DNA of 64,000 bases from NCBI GenBank assembly GCA_963805255.1, contig CAWDTK010000028.1, forward strand, positions 1 to 64,000. The letters run 5' to 3'. The stretch comes from Bog-532 sp963805255. Lineage in GTDB: Bacteria > Actinomycetota > Actinomycetes > Streptosporangiales > Streptosporangiaceae. Positions 17,000 through 26,003 of the stretch are shown in pieces. The position numbers and the translations under genes were made by a program. The notes under the pieces were generated by a model. It was not told where the DNA came from and ran no database searches. It worked only from the letters and a program-made list of their open reading frames with translations. Numbering within the stretch: position 1 is the stretch's first letter; each line of letters starts with the position of its first letter.

Positions 17000-19900
17000 G
17001 GCGCCGGATTCTCGGTGTCCTCCTCCCCCTCACCGGGGCGCCCGGCATCGCCGCGTGGCGGCGGGGCCGACGGGAATGGGCCGGTCAGGGCGGCTGGATT
17101 CCAGATGTAGAGCGGGCCGGAGGGTATGTCGTCAGCCCGCCGTCCAGGTGAACTGCCCGGGTCCTCTCCCGGCCCGGGGACGGCGGGCTGCGGACCGGCG
17201 TCCAAGGCGTGCCTGCCGGAGTAGGGTGACCGGCGCCATCGGGGGCTGCCGCTCCCGGGCCGGCCGGGTGGGGGCGTGGTACGGGGGACGGTGCCCGGCG
17301 AATTGCCCGGTGGGTCCGGCAGCCCGCTGGCGGCCCCCGTTCTTTCCTGCTGTGCGGGTGGCGGGACCGTCGGCTGCGGCGGTTCGGGCGGCCCTGACGA
17401 GCCCGCGAAACTCGACGGCCGCGCGAGCGGCAGCCGGCCTTCCAGAGGTGAAGTGCCACCTGGCGTCGCTGGCCTCTGCGGAGGGACCGCTCGCCTCGGG
17501 AACACGGGATCCACCGGAGGTACCGGGCCCCCCGAAACCAGCTGGCCTGCGGGGGGTATCGGGCCAGCTGAGCCCGCGGAGGGCGCCGGGCCAGCTGAGC
17601 CCGCGGAGGGCGCCGGGGCGGCCGGGAGCACCGGGCCGTCTGCCGGGCTTGCGGACTGTGCCGGGCCACTTGGGTCCATCGGGGCTCGCGGGGCGCCCGG
17701 GCCTGCGAGACCACCTGGTGCCGGCGGAGAAGAGGCCACGCCGTCGGCGTTTGGCCCGCTCCATCCTCCCCGCTGACCGCTGGCGTCGGTGCGGCCGGGC
17801 GCGTCGGCCCCAGGCGCAAACTGGCCGCGCCGGGAAGGTGGCGGACCGGACTGAGGCGGCACCATCGGCGACGGCCCGGGACCGCCCGGCTGCCCCCGCT
17901 CCCATCGCTGTCCGGACTGGGGCGGGTAGGGCGCGGCCATGCCCGGTTGCCCGGGCTGGGGCACATGCCCGGGCGCCCCGGCCTGTCCCGGCGAGGATAC
18001 GTGCCCGGGCGGGGCGACCTGACTTTGCGGGGATATGGGCCCGGACCAGGCAGCCTGACCTGGCGGGAGTGTGGGCCCAGGCGGGGCCGCCGGCCGTGGC
18101 CCGGTCACATGTCCCGGCTGCGCCACGTCCCATGGCGCCGACGTCGTCGGGGTCGGCGGCACGAACAGGGCGAACGGATCGGGTGCCCGCGGCGTCGCCT
18201 CGTGCGGCAGTTCGCCTTCGGGCACGGGCGCCGGTCCCCACGGTGGGCCGCCGGGCACAGTGACCTGGGTCCGGGTGACCGTCCTTGATACCGGCGTCAC
18301 GCCCAGCCGCAGGCCGTGCGCACCGATCCGGGAACTCGCACTGGACCGGCCGCCGCTCCGGCCCCGGTTCCGCCCCCTCCGGCGGGGTCTCCCGCCCGGG
18401 ACCGCGGCACCCAGGGGAGCGTCGCCCGGGACGGATCTGCTCGCGGGATCCCCGCCGGCCGGGACTGGCCCGGATGTCCCGGGAAAACCCGCACGGCCCG
18501 GCGATGACGGGCCCGGGAAGGTGCCCGGGAACGGCGTGGCACCGGGCACGGGCAGGACGCGGGGCGGTGCCCCGCTGGCCAGGGTCGGCGGCGCGCCGGG
18601 CAAGGCCCGGTTGGCCGTCCAGGCGGCCGCGCCCTGACCGGGCGTGCTGGCTTGTGCCCGCCAGTCCTGGCCGCCGGGCTGGGACCGCCAGTCCTGGCGG
18701 CTGGGTCCGGTCCTCCAGGGGGCCGGCGCGGCCATGTGCGCTGTGGCGGCACGCTCTTCCGCGGCCGCTCTCGTGTGTCTCGCACCGCCGGCCGACCCCG
18801 GCGGCCCGGATGGCGCGTTGAGCACGGTCCGGGGCTCCGGGGCGGGAAGAGCGCCCCGTTCGGCCCGCCGCCGCCGAACCCGGATCCCGAGCAGGCTCGC
18901 CAGCAGCAGAACGATCAGCGTCCCCGCGGCTATGGCCGCGTCGCGCAGCACGATCTTGGCCCGGCCCAGGATGCCGGTCTTGGGGTGACCGGCCGTGGGC
19001 CGCGTCTTCGCCGGCGGCGCCTGAGCCGGGGCCGATGGGGTGGACGGCGCCGAGGCCGGCGCGCGCGGGGCCGCGATGAGCGCAGCCGCCTGGACGGCCT
19101 TCAGTGCGTCCACCGTCCCGGAGCCGTAGCCCGGCGTCGTGGCGGACGGTGGCCGGGCCACACTGCCGGTCACGAGCGCCTGCCGGACCTGGCTGCCGGT
19201 CAGGGCGGGATACCGCGACCGGATCAGGGCCGCGACGCCCGCGACCACGGCGCTGGCGGCCTCGGTGCTGCTCATGTTCCGGTATCCGGACGGCGGGCTC
19301 GCCGTGGTGAGGTGCACGCCGGGTGCGGTAAGCGCCACGTAGGACTGCCGGGTGGAAAACGCGGCCCGGACGAAGTGGCGGTCCACGGCGCCCAGCGCGA
19401 TGACGCCGGGGTAGGCCGCGGGGAAGGTGGGCTCGTTGCCGTCCTCGCCGTTGTCTCCCGCCGGGGCGACGAGCACGGCGCCCTTCCCGATGGCGTAGCT
19501 CACCGCCGAGCGCTCGGCGGCGCTGCCCCCCGCGGCGGCGCTGAGGCCGCCGGTCGCGGCACCGTCCGAAGCCAGGCTCGCCGGATCGAGCGGCAGGTCG
19601 ATCACCTGTGCGCCATGCCGGGCGGCGTACCGGATACCCGCGGCGATCGCGGCCGGCAGGCGTCCCACGTCAGCCGGGTTCGCGTTCAGTGGGTCGGTGG
19701 CGTCCAGAACCACCCGGATGGAAAGGACTCTGGCTGCGGGCGCGATACCGATGATCCCCGACGCGCGGCCCACGTTGTCGCCGTGGCCCGCGATGATACT
19801 CGCGTCGGACGTGCCCTCGATTCCCAAGGAAGGGGCGCCGGCCGCACCTGATCCGGTGAAATCGGGCCCGGTGATGACGGAGCCGGTCAGGTCGGGATGG

Positions 19901-20181
19901 GTTGCTTCCACTCCGCTGCTGAGCACGGCGACGGTGATTCCCGCCCCGCGCGAGGACTGCCAGGCCTGCGGGACATGCAGGCTGGCCAGCCACCACTCCT
20001 GGGCGCGGATCTGGCCGGATCGCCCCCGGGGGGCCGTCCCGGCGCGGACCGCCGCAGGACCGCCTGGTGCCACGGGACCGGCCGACGCGGGCAGGGCAGC
20101 CACGACCGCGGTGGCGGCCGTCATCACCACGGTGAAAGCCAGCGGTGCGCCGCTGGGCAATCGAGGTGACACGGCGGTCAC
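16996..20181 (-). CDS. Subtilisin-like pseudoprotease with TM helix and long Pro-rich tail
   Basis: 1061 residues from GTG 20181 (AGAGGAG just upstream; GTG 20172 is an alternative). Order: signal peptide (LAFTVVMTAATAVVAALPASA), S8 domain about 60-365, one TM helix (AGTLIVLLLASLLGI), then about 600 residues of Pro/Gly/Ala-rich low-complexity tail. The fold markers are present (GIIGIAPAARVLSIRV, VIALGAVD, VVAGVAALIRSRYP). The triad is not: the Asp position is S88 (VAVLSSG), the His position E122 (EGTSDASIIAG) and the Ser position E307 (STEAAS where GTSxAxP is expected). The oxyanion Asn is D243. Mycosins share this topology but are active. It is probably a surface binding or scaffold protein. 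A 27-bp tandem duplication (17561-17614) lies in the tail. Confidence 0.8.
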   Translation of the reverse strand: MTAVSPRLPSGAPLAFTVVMTAATAVVAALPASAGPVAPGGPAAVRAGTAPRGRSGQIRAQEWWLASLHVPQAWQSSRGAGITVAVLSSGVEATHPDLTGSVITGPDFTGSGAAGAPSLGIEGTSDASIIAGHGDNVGRASGIIGIAPAARVLSIRVVLDATDPLNANPADVGRLPAAIAAGIRYAARHGAQVIDLPLDPASLASDGAATGGLSAAAGGSAAERSAVSYAIGKGAVLVAPAGDNGEDGNEPTFPAAYPGVIALGAVDRHFVRAAFSTRQSYVALTAPGVHLTTASPPSGYRNMSSTEAASAVVAGVAALIRSRYPALTGSQVRQALVTGSVARPPSATTPGYGSGTVDALKAVQAAALIAAPRAPASAPSTPSAPAQAPPAKTRPTAGHPKTGILGRAKIVLRDAAIAAGTLIVLLLASLLGIRVRRRRAERGALPAPEPRTVLNAPSGPPGSAGGARHTRAAAEERAATAHMAAPAPWRTGPSRQDWRSQPGGQDWRAQASTPGQGAAAWTANRALPGAPPTLASGAPPRVLPVPGATPFPGTFPGPSSPGRAGFPGTSGPVPAGGDPASRSVPGDAPLGAAVPGGRPRRRGRNRGRSGGRSSASSRIGAHGLRLGVTPVSRTVTRTQVTVPGGPPWGPAPVPEGELPHEATPRAPDPFALFVPPTPTTSAPWDVAQPGHVTGPRPAAPPGPTLPPGQAAWSGPISPQSQVAPPGHVSSPGQAGAPGHVPQPGQPGMAAPYPPQSGQRWERGQPGGPGPSPMVPPQSGPPPSRRGQFAPGADAPGRTDASGQRGGWSGPNADGVASSPPAPGGLAGPGAPRAPMDPSGPAQSASPADGPVLPAAPAPSAGSAGPAPSAGSAGPIPPAGQLVSGGPVPPVDPVFPRRAVPPQRPATPGGTSPLEGRLPLARPSSFAGSSGPPEPPQPTVPPPAQQERTGAASGLPDPPGNSPGTVPRTTPPPGRPGSGSPRWRRSPYSGRHALDAGPQPAVPGPGEDPGSSPGRRADDIPSGPLYIWNPAALTGPFPSAPPPRGDAGRPGEGEEDTENPAP

Positions 20182-20424
20182 GTCTCCTCTGGACGGGGGG
20201 CACGCGGCGTGCTGTCCGTTCACGGGATTGCGGCTCCGCCCGGCTGCTGGCTTCTGGCCCTGTACCCCCGGCCCGTCCCCTACGGTCTTGCCGTCGCAGG
20301 ACCATCGTGCCATGCGCGTGCCCGCCCGGGGAATCGTTCGCGCCGATCGTGCCGCGTCTGGACCGCCGGGTCGGACGGACCGCAGACGCCCGGCTACGCG
20401 GCGCCGGAAGCGGGCCCCGGACGG

Positions 20425-21240
20425 CTACGGCGCGGGGCTCAGGGCAACGTGCGCGCCGGGCGGCAGCCCGAGCCGCTGGGCCGCATCGCCAGAATTGACC
20501 GCCAGTGAGACCATGCCGGATCCGTCGGCGAAGGCTACTAGCTCACCGGGCGCGACCGCGCCAAACGTCTCCCGGTAAGGCATGGTCAGCTGACGGCGCC
20601 CGGCTCGTATCACAACGCTCCGGCCGTAGCGGACACCGATGCTGCCGGCGTCCGACGCGGAGATGGACAGCTGCACGTTGCCGAACGTGTCGACGGTCAG
20701 CACCTCGCCCTGAGCGGTCCCGTCGAGTACCCGGCTCGCCGGCGGCGGCAGCGTCACCAGGTCCGACACCTCGATCTCGGCGCCGGCCGACGCGAGGTCT
20801 GCTCCAGCGGCCAGCCGCGCGGCGACCGGCATGAAGATGTCGCGGCCATGGAACGTCGGCGCCGCCGTGGGGTTCAGCCACAGTTCCTTATTGGTGAGGC
20901 TGATCGCTGTCCGCGGGCCGCCGGCCACCGACACCGCCCACGACAGCAGGCCGTTGTCCGGCCCGACCAGGACGGCGTCGCCGGCCGCGACGGCGATGCC
21001 CCGCCGATCGGTGCCGACTCCCGGGTCGACCACGGCAACGTGTACTGCGGGCGGGAAGTACGGAATCGTCTGGGCGAGAACGGCCGCGCCGCGCCGCACG
21101 TCACCACCCGGAATGAGATGGGTGATGTCCACGACAGGTATCTGCGGCGCGATCTGGGCGGCAACTCCGTGGCAAGCGGCGGTGAACCCGTCCTCCAGCC
21201 CGTAGTCGGTGAGAAACGTCAGACAGCGAAAAGGGGCCAC
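20425..21240 (-). CDS. DUF62-family SAM hydrolase (adenosyl-hydroxide transferase) homologue
   Basis: 271-residue protein of the DUF62 family, which shares the fluorinase/chlorinase fold. Members convert S-adenosylmethionine and water to adenosine and methionine. Diagnostic blocks are CLTFLTDYGLEDGFTAACHG, VVDITHLIPGGDVRRGA, HVAVVDPGVGTDRRGIAV, LVGPDNGLLSWA and FHGRDIFMPVAARLA, plus the C-terminal VLTVDTFGNVQLSI. The Asp of TDYG and the N of PDNG are the usual substrate contacts. GTG 21240 is chosen by family length; it has no ribosome site but TACGCT lies 8 bases upstream, consistent with a leaderless start. It is divergent from the DUF3263 gene. Confidence 0.85.
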   Translation of the reverse strand: MAPFRCLTFLTDYGLEDGFTAACHGVAAQIAPQIPVVDITHLIPGGDVRRGAAVLAQTIPYFPPAVHVAVVDPGVGTDRRGIAVAAGDAVLVGPDNGLLSWAVSVAGGPRTAISLTNKELWLNPTAAPTFHGRDIFMPVAARLAAGADLASAGAEIEVSDLVTLPPPASRVLDGTAQGEVLTVDTFGNVQLSISASDAGSIGVRYGRSVVIRAGRRQLTMPYRETFGAVAPGELVAFADGSGMVSLAVNSGDAAQRLGLPPGAHVALSPAP

Positions 21241-21351
21241 GATCCGTGAGCGTACGTCGCGGAAAGCCGCCGGTACAGGAGGGCGTGCGGCCAGCTTTTC
21301 CCCTGACCGCCGCCGCCCGCCTACGATGAGCGTGTCCGGGAGGAGGGCGAT

Positions 21352-21597
21352 ATGGCGGAACTGTCCGAGCGTGACGCCCAGATCCTGGCCTTGGAAGGGC
21401 GATCCTGGCGGCACCCGGGCGCGAAGGAACAGGCCATACACGATGTGCTGAACCTCGCGCCGACCCGCTACTACCAGATACTGAACGAGCTCATCGACAC
21501 GCCGGAGGCCCTGCGGTTCGATCCGGTGCTCATCAAGCGGCTGCGCAGGCAGCGTTCCCGGCGGCAGCGGATGCGGTCGCCGCGTACTCCCGAATAG
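21352..21597 (+). CDS. DUF3263 family protein
   Basis: 81-residue actinobacterial protein of the DUF3263 family. Typical segments are ALEGRSWRHPGAKEQAIHD, LNLAPTRYYQILNELID and a basic C-terminus RLRRQRSRRQRMR. The length matches the family and a helix-turn-helix-like fold is likely. No function is established. ATG 21352 follows GGAGGAGG by 6-7 bases. otsB starts 27 bp downstream, so co-transcription is likely; this adjacency is common in actinobacteria. Confidence 0.9.
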   Translation: MAELSERDAQILALEGRSWRHPGAKEQAIHDVLNLAPTRYYQILNELIDTPEALRFDPVLIKRLRRQRSRRQRMRSPRTPE

Positions 21598-21623
21598 GAC
21601 GGCGTGATGCGAGAACCGCGGAG

Positions 21624-22472
21624 ATGGCGGCCATGACCTCCGAACGTGCCGCGGCCGGGTTGCCCCGGGCCGCCACCGCCGAGGGGCAGGCCGGCCTGGA
21701 CGCGCTACTGTCCGCGCCCGCCGGCGCGCTGATCGCCTCTGACTACGACGGGACGCTCGCGCCGATCGTGGGTGACCCGGCCGCCGCGCACGTCCATCCC
21801 GGCGCCATCGCCGCGCTGCGGCGGCTGGCGGTACGCGTCGGCACGCTGGCCGTCATCACCGGCCGTCCCGTCGCGCAGGCGGTCGAGCTCGGCGGGCTGG
21901 CCACCGTGCCCGGCCTCATCGTGCTCGGCCACTACGGCTGGGAACGCTGGGAAGACGGCCGGGTCTTCGCACCACCTGAACCCCCGGGCGTGGCGGCGGC
22001 CCGGCGTGAGCTGCCCGGCGTGCTGCGCGCGGCGGGTGCCCCCGGCGGGACCCGCACCGAGGACAAGGGGCACGCCGTCGCCGTGCACACCCGCGGTACC
22101 GCCGACCCGGACGCGGCGCTGGCCCGGCTGCGCGGCCCGCTGGAGGCGCTCGCGGAGCGGACCGGGCTGGCGGTGGAGCCGGGACGCCGGGTCGTCGAGC
22201 TGCGGCCGCCGGGCATGGACAAGGGGGTGGCCCTGCGGGAGCTGGCCGCGGAACGGAGAGCCCGGTCGGTGCTGTTCTGCGGCGACGACCTAGGTGACGT
22301 GGCCGCGTTCGCCGCAGTACGTGACCTGCGCACAGCCGGAATCCCGGGCGTCACGGCGGTCAGCTCCGCCCCGGAGTCCGAGCTTCCCACCGCCGACGCC
22401 GACCTGGTGGTAGACGGCCCAGACGGGATTGCCGCCTTCCTCACCGCCCTAGCGGACGCCGTGCAGGGGTAG
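21624..22472 (+). CDS. otsB: Trehalose-6-phosphate phosphatase
   Basis: 282-residue HAD-family phosphatase that removes the phosphate from trehalose-6-phosphate. Motif I is SDYDGTLAPIV (nucleophile and acid/base Asp), motif II VITGR, and motif III/IV PPGMDKGVAL with VLFCGDDLGDVAAF. The length is normal. It follows DUF3263 by 27 bp and faces otsA (convergent, 158 bp apart), so the two-step trehalose pathway is split onto opposite strands. Two further in-frame starts (21633 and the one used) are close together. Confidence 0.92.
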   Translation: MAAMTSERAAAGLPRAATAEGQAGLDALLSAPAGALIASDYDGTLAPIVGDPAAAHVHPGAIAALRRLAVRVGTLAVITGRPVAQAVELGGLATVPGLIVLGHYGWERWEDGRVFAPPEPPGVAAARRELPGVLRAAGAPGGTRTEDKGHAVAVHTRGTADPDAALARLRGPLEALAERTGLAVEPGRRVVELRPPGMDKGVALRELAAERRARSVLFCGDDLGDVAAFAAVRDLRTAGIPGVTAVSSAPESELPTADADLVVDGPDGIAAFLTALADAVQG

Positions 22473-22630
22473 AGCAGGCACCCGCGACTTCCGGGCCCGG
22501 TCTGAAGATGATCTTGTCCGCGCCCGGGGCGGCTGAATCACGCGTCGCAGGTTGCTATGGAGACTGGCGTGCCGGGTGTGGCCTGAGGGGTTGGGGGCGA
22601 AGAGCCGGAGGGCCCTTACGGCCGACGGGA

Positions 22631-24262
22631 CTAATCCAGCGCGTCGAGCTGGGCGGTGAGCCACTGGCCGGGCGCCTTGGCCGCCGCGGCGGCGGCCAGC
22701 GCGGCGCAGCGCCGGCGCCGCTCGTCTTCGGGCATCAGCAGCGCCTGGTGCATCGCCGCCGCGGTCGCGCTCACGTCGTAGGGGTTGACGAGCAGCGCGT
22801 CCGATCCGAGCAACGAGGCGGCGCCCGCTTCGCGGGACAGGATCAGTGCACAGCCGTGGTCGGACAGCACCGGGCCCTCCTCGGCGACGAGGTTCATGCC
22901 GTCCCGGATCGGGTTCACCACCAGGACGTCCGCGATACGGCCCGCGGCCAGGGATCGCGGGTAGTCGTCCTTGACCTCGAGGATCAGCGGATTCCAGTCC
23001 GCGGCGCCGAACTCCTCGGTGATCGCGACCGCCATCCGCAGCACCTCGTCGGTGTACTCACGGTATCCGGGCACGCTGCTCCGGGACGGATAGGCGAACG
23101 CGACGTGAATGACCTTGCCGCGCCATTCAGGGCGGGTGGTGAGCAGCTCACGGTAGGCGGCCAGTCCCCGGAGGATGTTCTTGGACAGTTCCGTCCGGTC
23201 GATCCGCACGATCAGCTTCCGGCCGGCCGCGGCCCGGGTCAGCGCGGCGACGTGCGCCTCGACGTCGGCCGCCCGGGCGCGTTCCCGCAGTGTCGGGGCG
23301 TCGACGCCGAGCGGATGGACGCCCACGCCGGTGACATGGCCGCGGTGGATGACCCGCTGAGCGGCCCGGTCGACCTGCGCCCCCAGCAGCGCCTCACAGC
23401 AGTCGACGAACGCATCGGCCCATCGCTGGCAGAGGAAGCCGGCGTGGTCGGCGCCCAGGATGCCGTCGAGGACGGCGCGGCCGACGTCATCGGGAAGTAT
23501 CCGGTAATAGTCCACTGGCGCCCACGGAGTGTGCGAGAAGTGCGCGATCCGGATGCCCGGCACGGCGTCCCGCAGCATCCGCGGGACGAGCGCCAGATGG
23601 TAGTCCTGCACGAGGACGCGAGCGGTCACCGGGGCGGACGTGGCGTCCTGCGCGAGCGCTTGCGCGAACGCCTCGTTGTAAGCGATGTAAGACTGCCAGT
23701 TACGCCGGAACGCCGGCCCGAAGCGCGGCTGGACCGGGGTGTCGAACAGCAGGTGGTGGACGAACCACAAGGTGGCGTTCGCCACCGCGTTGTAGGCGGC
23801 CTGAAAGGTGTCGGCCGGTATGTCAAGCGCACGGACTGCGGTCCGGCCGCCTGACGGTCCCCCGGTTTCGATGCCGAACTGCCTGCCGTCCGGATCCCGG
23901 CGGGCCGCGGCGCGGTCGGCGTGACTGAGCGCGGCGCAGATCCACAGCACCTCGGCGCGGTCCGCGAGCGACGACAGGCCGGGCATGAGCCCGGACACCA
24001 GCCCCCCGCCTCCGCGCCGCGCGGACAGGCTCCCGTCGGGGGCCACGGTGAAGGTCAGGGGGCCCCGGTTCGACGCGACGAGCACCCGGCCGCCCTGGGG
24101 GGTGTCCGCGTCCGGGACCGTTTCGTGATCCGGGGCGTCCCCCGGACCGGCCTCCCGGCCCGAGGCGGCCTCCCCGGCGTCAGCGTCGCCATCGGCCGCG
24201 CCGGCGTCCAAGGCGGCCTCCCCGGTTGCGGCCTCCCGGCACAGGCTGGAGTTGTGACCCAT
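22631..24262 (-). CDS. otsA: Alpha,alpha-trehalose-6-phosphate synthase
   Basis: 543-residue GT20 glycosyltransferase making trehalose-6-phosphate from UDP-glucose and glucose-6-phosphate. Blocks include RVLVASNRGPLTFT, the Gly loop RGGGGLVSGLMPGL, VLVQDYHLALVPRMLR, HFSHTPWAP, KLIVRIDRTELSKNILRGL and NPIRDGMNLVAEE with the donor-site E. About 60 acidic, Ala-rich residues precede the enzyme, more than usual; the true start may be later. ATG 24262 is the most likely of the available codons but has no good ribosome site. It pairs with the convergent otsB for osmotic and desiccation protection. Confidence 0.9.
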   Translation of the reverse strand: MGHNSSLCREAATGEAALDAGAADGDADAGEAASGREAGPGDAPDHETVPDADTPQGGRVLVASNRGPLTFTVAPDGSLSARRGGGGLVSGLMPGLSSLADRAEVLWICAALSHADRAAARRDPDGRQFGIETGGPSGGRTAVRALDIPADTFQAAYNAVANATLWFVHHLLFDTPVQPRFGPAFRRNWQSYIAYNEAFAQALAQDATSAPVTARVLVQDYHLALVPRMLRDAVPGIRIAHFSHTPWAPVDYYRILPDDVGRAVLDGILGADHAGFLCQRWADAFVDCCEALLGAQVDRAAQRVIHRGHVTGVGVHPLGVDAPTLRERARAADVEAHVAALTRAAAGRKLIVRIDRTELSKNILRGLAAYRELLTTRPEWRGKVIHVAFAYPSRSSVPGYREYTDEVLRMAVAITEEFGAADWNPLILEVKDDYPRSLAAGRIADVLVVNPIRDGMNLVAEEGPVLSDHGCALILSREAGAASLLGSDALLVNPYDVSATAAAMHQALLMPEDERRRRCAALAAAAAAKAPGQWLTAQLDALD

Positions 24263-24434
24263 ATTCTGGCAGGTTAGCGGAGGAACCTGACCCGCCGGGG
24301 GCCGGTCCGATGAGCGATATCCCATGCTGCAGCATCCGCCATGGTCGGTTAGAGTTCGCGTAAGGCATGTGTCCGCCAGGAAACAGCCCGGTTGCGGGGT
24401 ACGTCAGCGTTCCCCGCGGCACAACTGAAGACAG

Positions 24435-24633
24435 CTCATCTAGAGGGGTGGAGGGATCGGCCCTGTGAAGCCCCGGCAACCGTCACGATGATGCTCTGTT
24501 CGCAGGGGTGATTTCCTGCGAGGCGCCCGTAAGGGAACTGGCCCGCCCGTTGTGGGCAACGGGTTCCGCGCGAGGCCATGTCGTGAGAGGTGCCAACTCC
24601 GGCCCGCGGTCAGGGTGACCCGGGAAAGATGAG
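24435..24633 (+). ncRNA. SAM-I (S-box) riboswitch
   Basis: The P1 stem is CTCATC (24435-24440) with GATGAG (24628-24633). Between them are the conserved AGAGGGGTGGAGGGA (24442-24456), GGCCCTGTGAAGCCCCGGCA (24459-24478) with AACC after it, the distal GTGCCAACTCC and the closing GGGAAAGATGAG. These are the strand order and bases of the S-box aptamer. The start codon of the threonine-synthase-like gene is 20 bases past P1 and AAAGGGG lies directly after it, with no T-run terminator. Translational control of that ribosome site is therefore likely. Confidence 0.92.
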
Positions 24634-24653
24634 GATGAAAGGGGCCTCGCAAC

Positions 24654-26003
24654 GTGAGCACATCTGCCACTCAGAAGAGTGACGCTGAGAAAAATGGCGC
24701 TGAGAAGAATGACGCTGAGAAGAATGACGCTGAGAAGAATGACGCCGTACCTGCCGGCCGTACGACACCCTTGGTGTCCCGGTTCGGTTATGCCACCCAT
24801 CTGTCCTGCCGTGAATGCGGCCTGACCCGTGGACTCGGGCCTTACTACGCATGTGCGGACTGCTTCGGCCCGCTCGAGGTCGCCTACGATTACCCGGCGC
24901 TGACCAGGGCCGACATCGAGGCCGGCCCGCGCAACATGTGGCGCTATGCCAAGCTGCTCCCGGTGCCCGCCGACGTTGCCGAGCGGCCCACTACCGAGCC
25001 GGGCTACACCCGCCTGATCCGCGCGGACAACCTGGCGCACGCGCTGGGCATGCGGCGGCTCTGGGTCAAGGACGACCGGGGCAACCCGACCAATTCCTTC
25101 AAGGACCGTGTCGTCGCGGTGGCGCTCGCTGCCGCGATGGAAATGGGGTTCAAGGTTCTCGCCTGCCCGTCCACGGGAAACTTGGCGAATGCGGTCGCCG
25201 CGGCCGCGGCCCGGGCCGGCATCCGCTCCGTGGTGCTCGTGCCGGCCGACCTCGAGCAGCAGAAGATCATCACCACGGCGGTCTACGGCGGCACGTTCGT
25301 CCTCGTCGACGGAAACTACGACGACGTGAACCGGCTGGCCTCCGAGCTGGCGGGTGAGCACGAGGACTGGGCGTTCGTCAACGTCAATGTCCGGCCGTAT
25401 TACGCGGAAGGGTCCAAGACGCTCGGCTTCGAGATCGCCGAGCAGCTCGGCTGGCGGCTGCCGGAGCAGGTCGTCGTGCCCATCGCCTCGGGCGCGCAGC
25501 TCACCAAGGTGGACAAGGGCTTCCGCGAGCTGGCCTCGCTCGGCCTCGTGGACGACACCGGCTGGCACGTGTTCGGCGCTCAGGCCACCGGGTGCTCGCC
25601 GGTGTCGGCCGCCTTCGCGGCGGGCCAGGACGTCGTCGCGCCGGTACGTCCCGCCACCATCGCCAAATCGCTGGCCATCGGCAACCCGGCGGACGGCCCT
25701 TACGTGCTGGACACGGTACGGCGGACCGGTGGTCTCGTCGGGGACGTGAGCGATGCGGAGATCATCGACTCGATCCGCCTGCTCGCCGGCACCGAAGGGA
25801 TCTTCGCGGAAACCGCCGGCGGGGTGACGCTGGGCGTCCTGCGCAAGCTTCTCGCCTCCGGGCAGATCGATCCCCGAGCGGAGACGGTGATAATCAACTC
25901 CGGTGACGGCCTGAAGACGCTGGACGCGGTGGCGGGGGCGCTCCCCGTGCCACCCGTGGTCCGGCCTACGCTGGAATCATTCCGGGAGGCGGGCGTCGAA
26001 TGA
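24654..26003 (+). CDS. Threonine-synthase homologue under SAM riboswitch control (candidate homocysteine synthase)
   Basis: 449-residue PLP enzyme of the threonine synthase type. A two-Cys-pair knuckle, LSCRECGLTRGLGPYYACADC, opens the conserved part. The PLP lysine is in NPTNSFKDRV, with STGNLANAVAAAAARAG and a SGDGLK end. Standard annotation would be thrC (phosphohomoserine to threonine). Two facts argue for sulfur transfer instead: a SAM-I riboswitch controls it, and a ThiS/MoaD-like carrier overlaps it by 4 bases. A PLP enzyme using O-phosphohomoserine and a protein thiocarboxylate to make homocysteine fits both; I recall such a route being reported in Streptomyces. The N-terminal 40 residues include four 15-bp repeats (AEKND). 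Start GTG 24654. Confidence 0.85.
   Translation: MSTSATQKSDAEKNGAEKNDAEKNDAEKNDAVPAGRTTPLVSRFGYATHLSCRECGLTRGLGPYYACADCFGPLEVAYDYPALTRADIEAGPRNMWRYAKLLPVPADVAERPTTEPGYTRLIRADNLAHALGMRRLWVKDDRGNPTNSFKDRVVAVALAAAMEMGFKVLACPSTGNLANAVAAAAARAGIRSVVLVPADLEQQKIITTAVYGGTFVLVDGNYDDVNRLASELAGEHEDWAFVNVNVRPYYAEGSKTLGFEIAEQLGWRLPEQVVVPIASGAQLTKVDKGFRELASLGLVDDTGWHVFGAQATGCSPVSAAFAAGQDVVAPVRPATIAKSLAIGNPADGPYVLDTVRRTGGLVGDVSDAEIIDSIRLLAGTEGIFAETAGGVTLGVLRKLLASGQIDPRAETVIINSGDGLKTLDAVAGALPVPPVVRPTLESFREAGVE
24681..24740 (+). repeat. Four tandem 15-bp repeats in the N-terminal coding region
   Basis: Four head-to-tail copies of GACGCTGAGAAGAAT; the first two differ by one base each and the last two are identical. 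The unit is a multiple of three and encodes the charged pentapeptide AEKND, so copy-number change keeps the frame of the threonine-synthase-like gene. Confidence 0.9.

Noticed and set aside
17055..18263. 402-codon plus-strand frame opposite the Pro-rich tail
   Set aside because: Low-complexity antisense frame; the minus-strand protein is continuous through a signal peptide, an S8 fold and a TM helix.
22508..23854. 448-codon plus-strand frame opposite otsA
   Set aside because: Shadow of otsA in high-GC DNA; the translation has no family resemblance and otsA is unambiguous.
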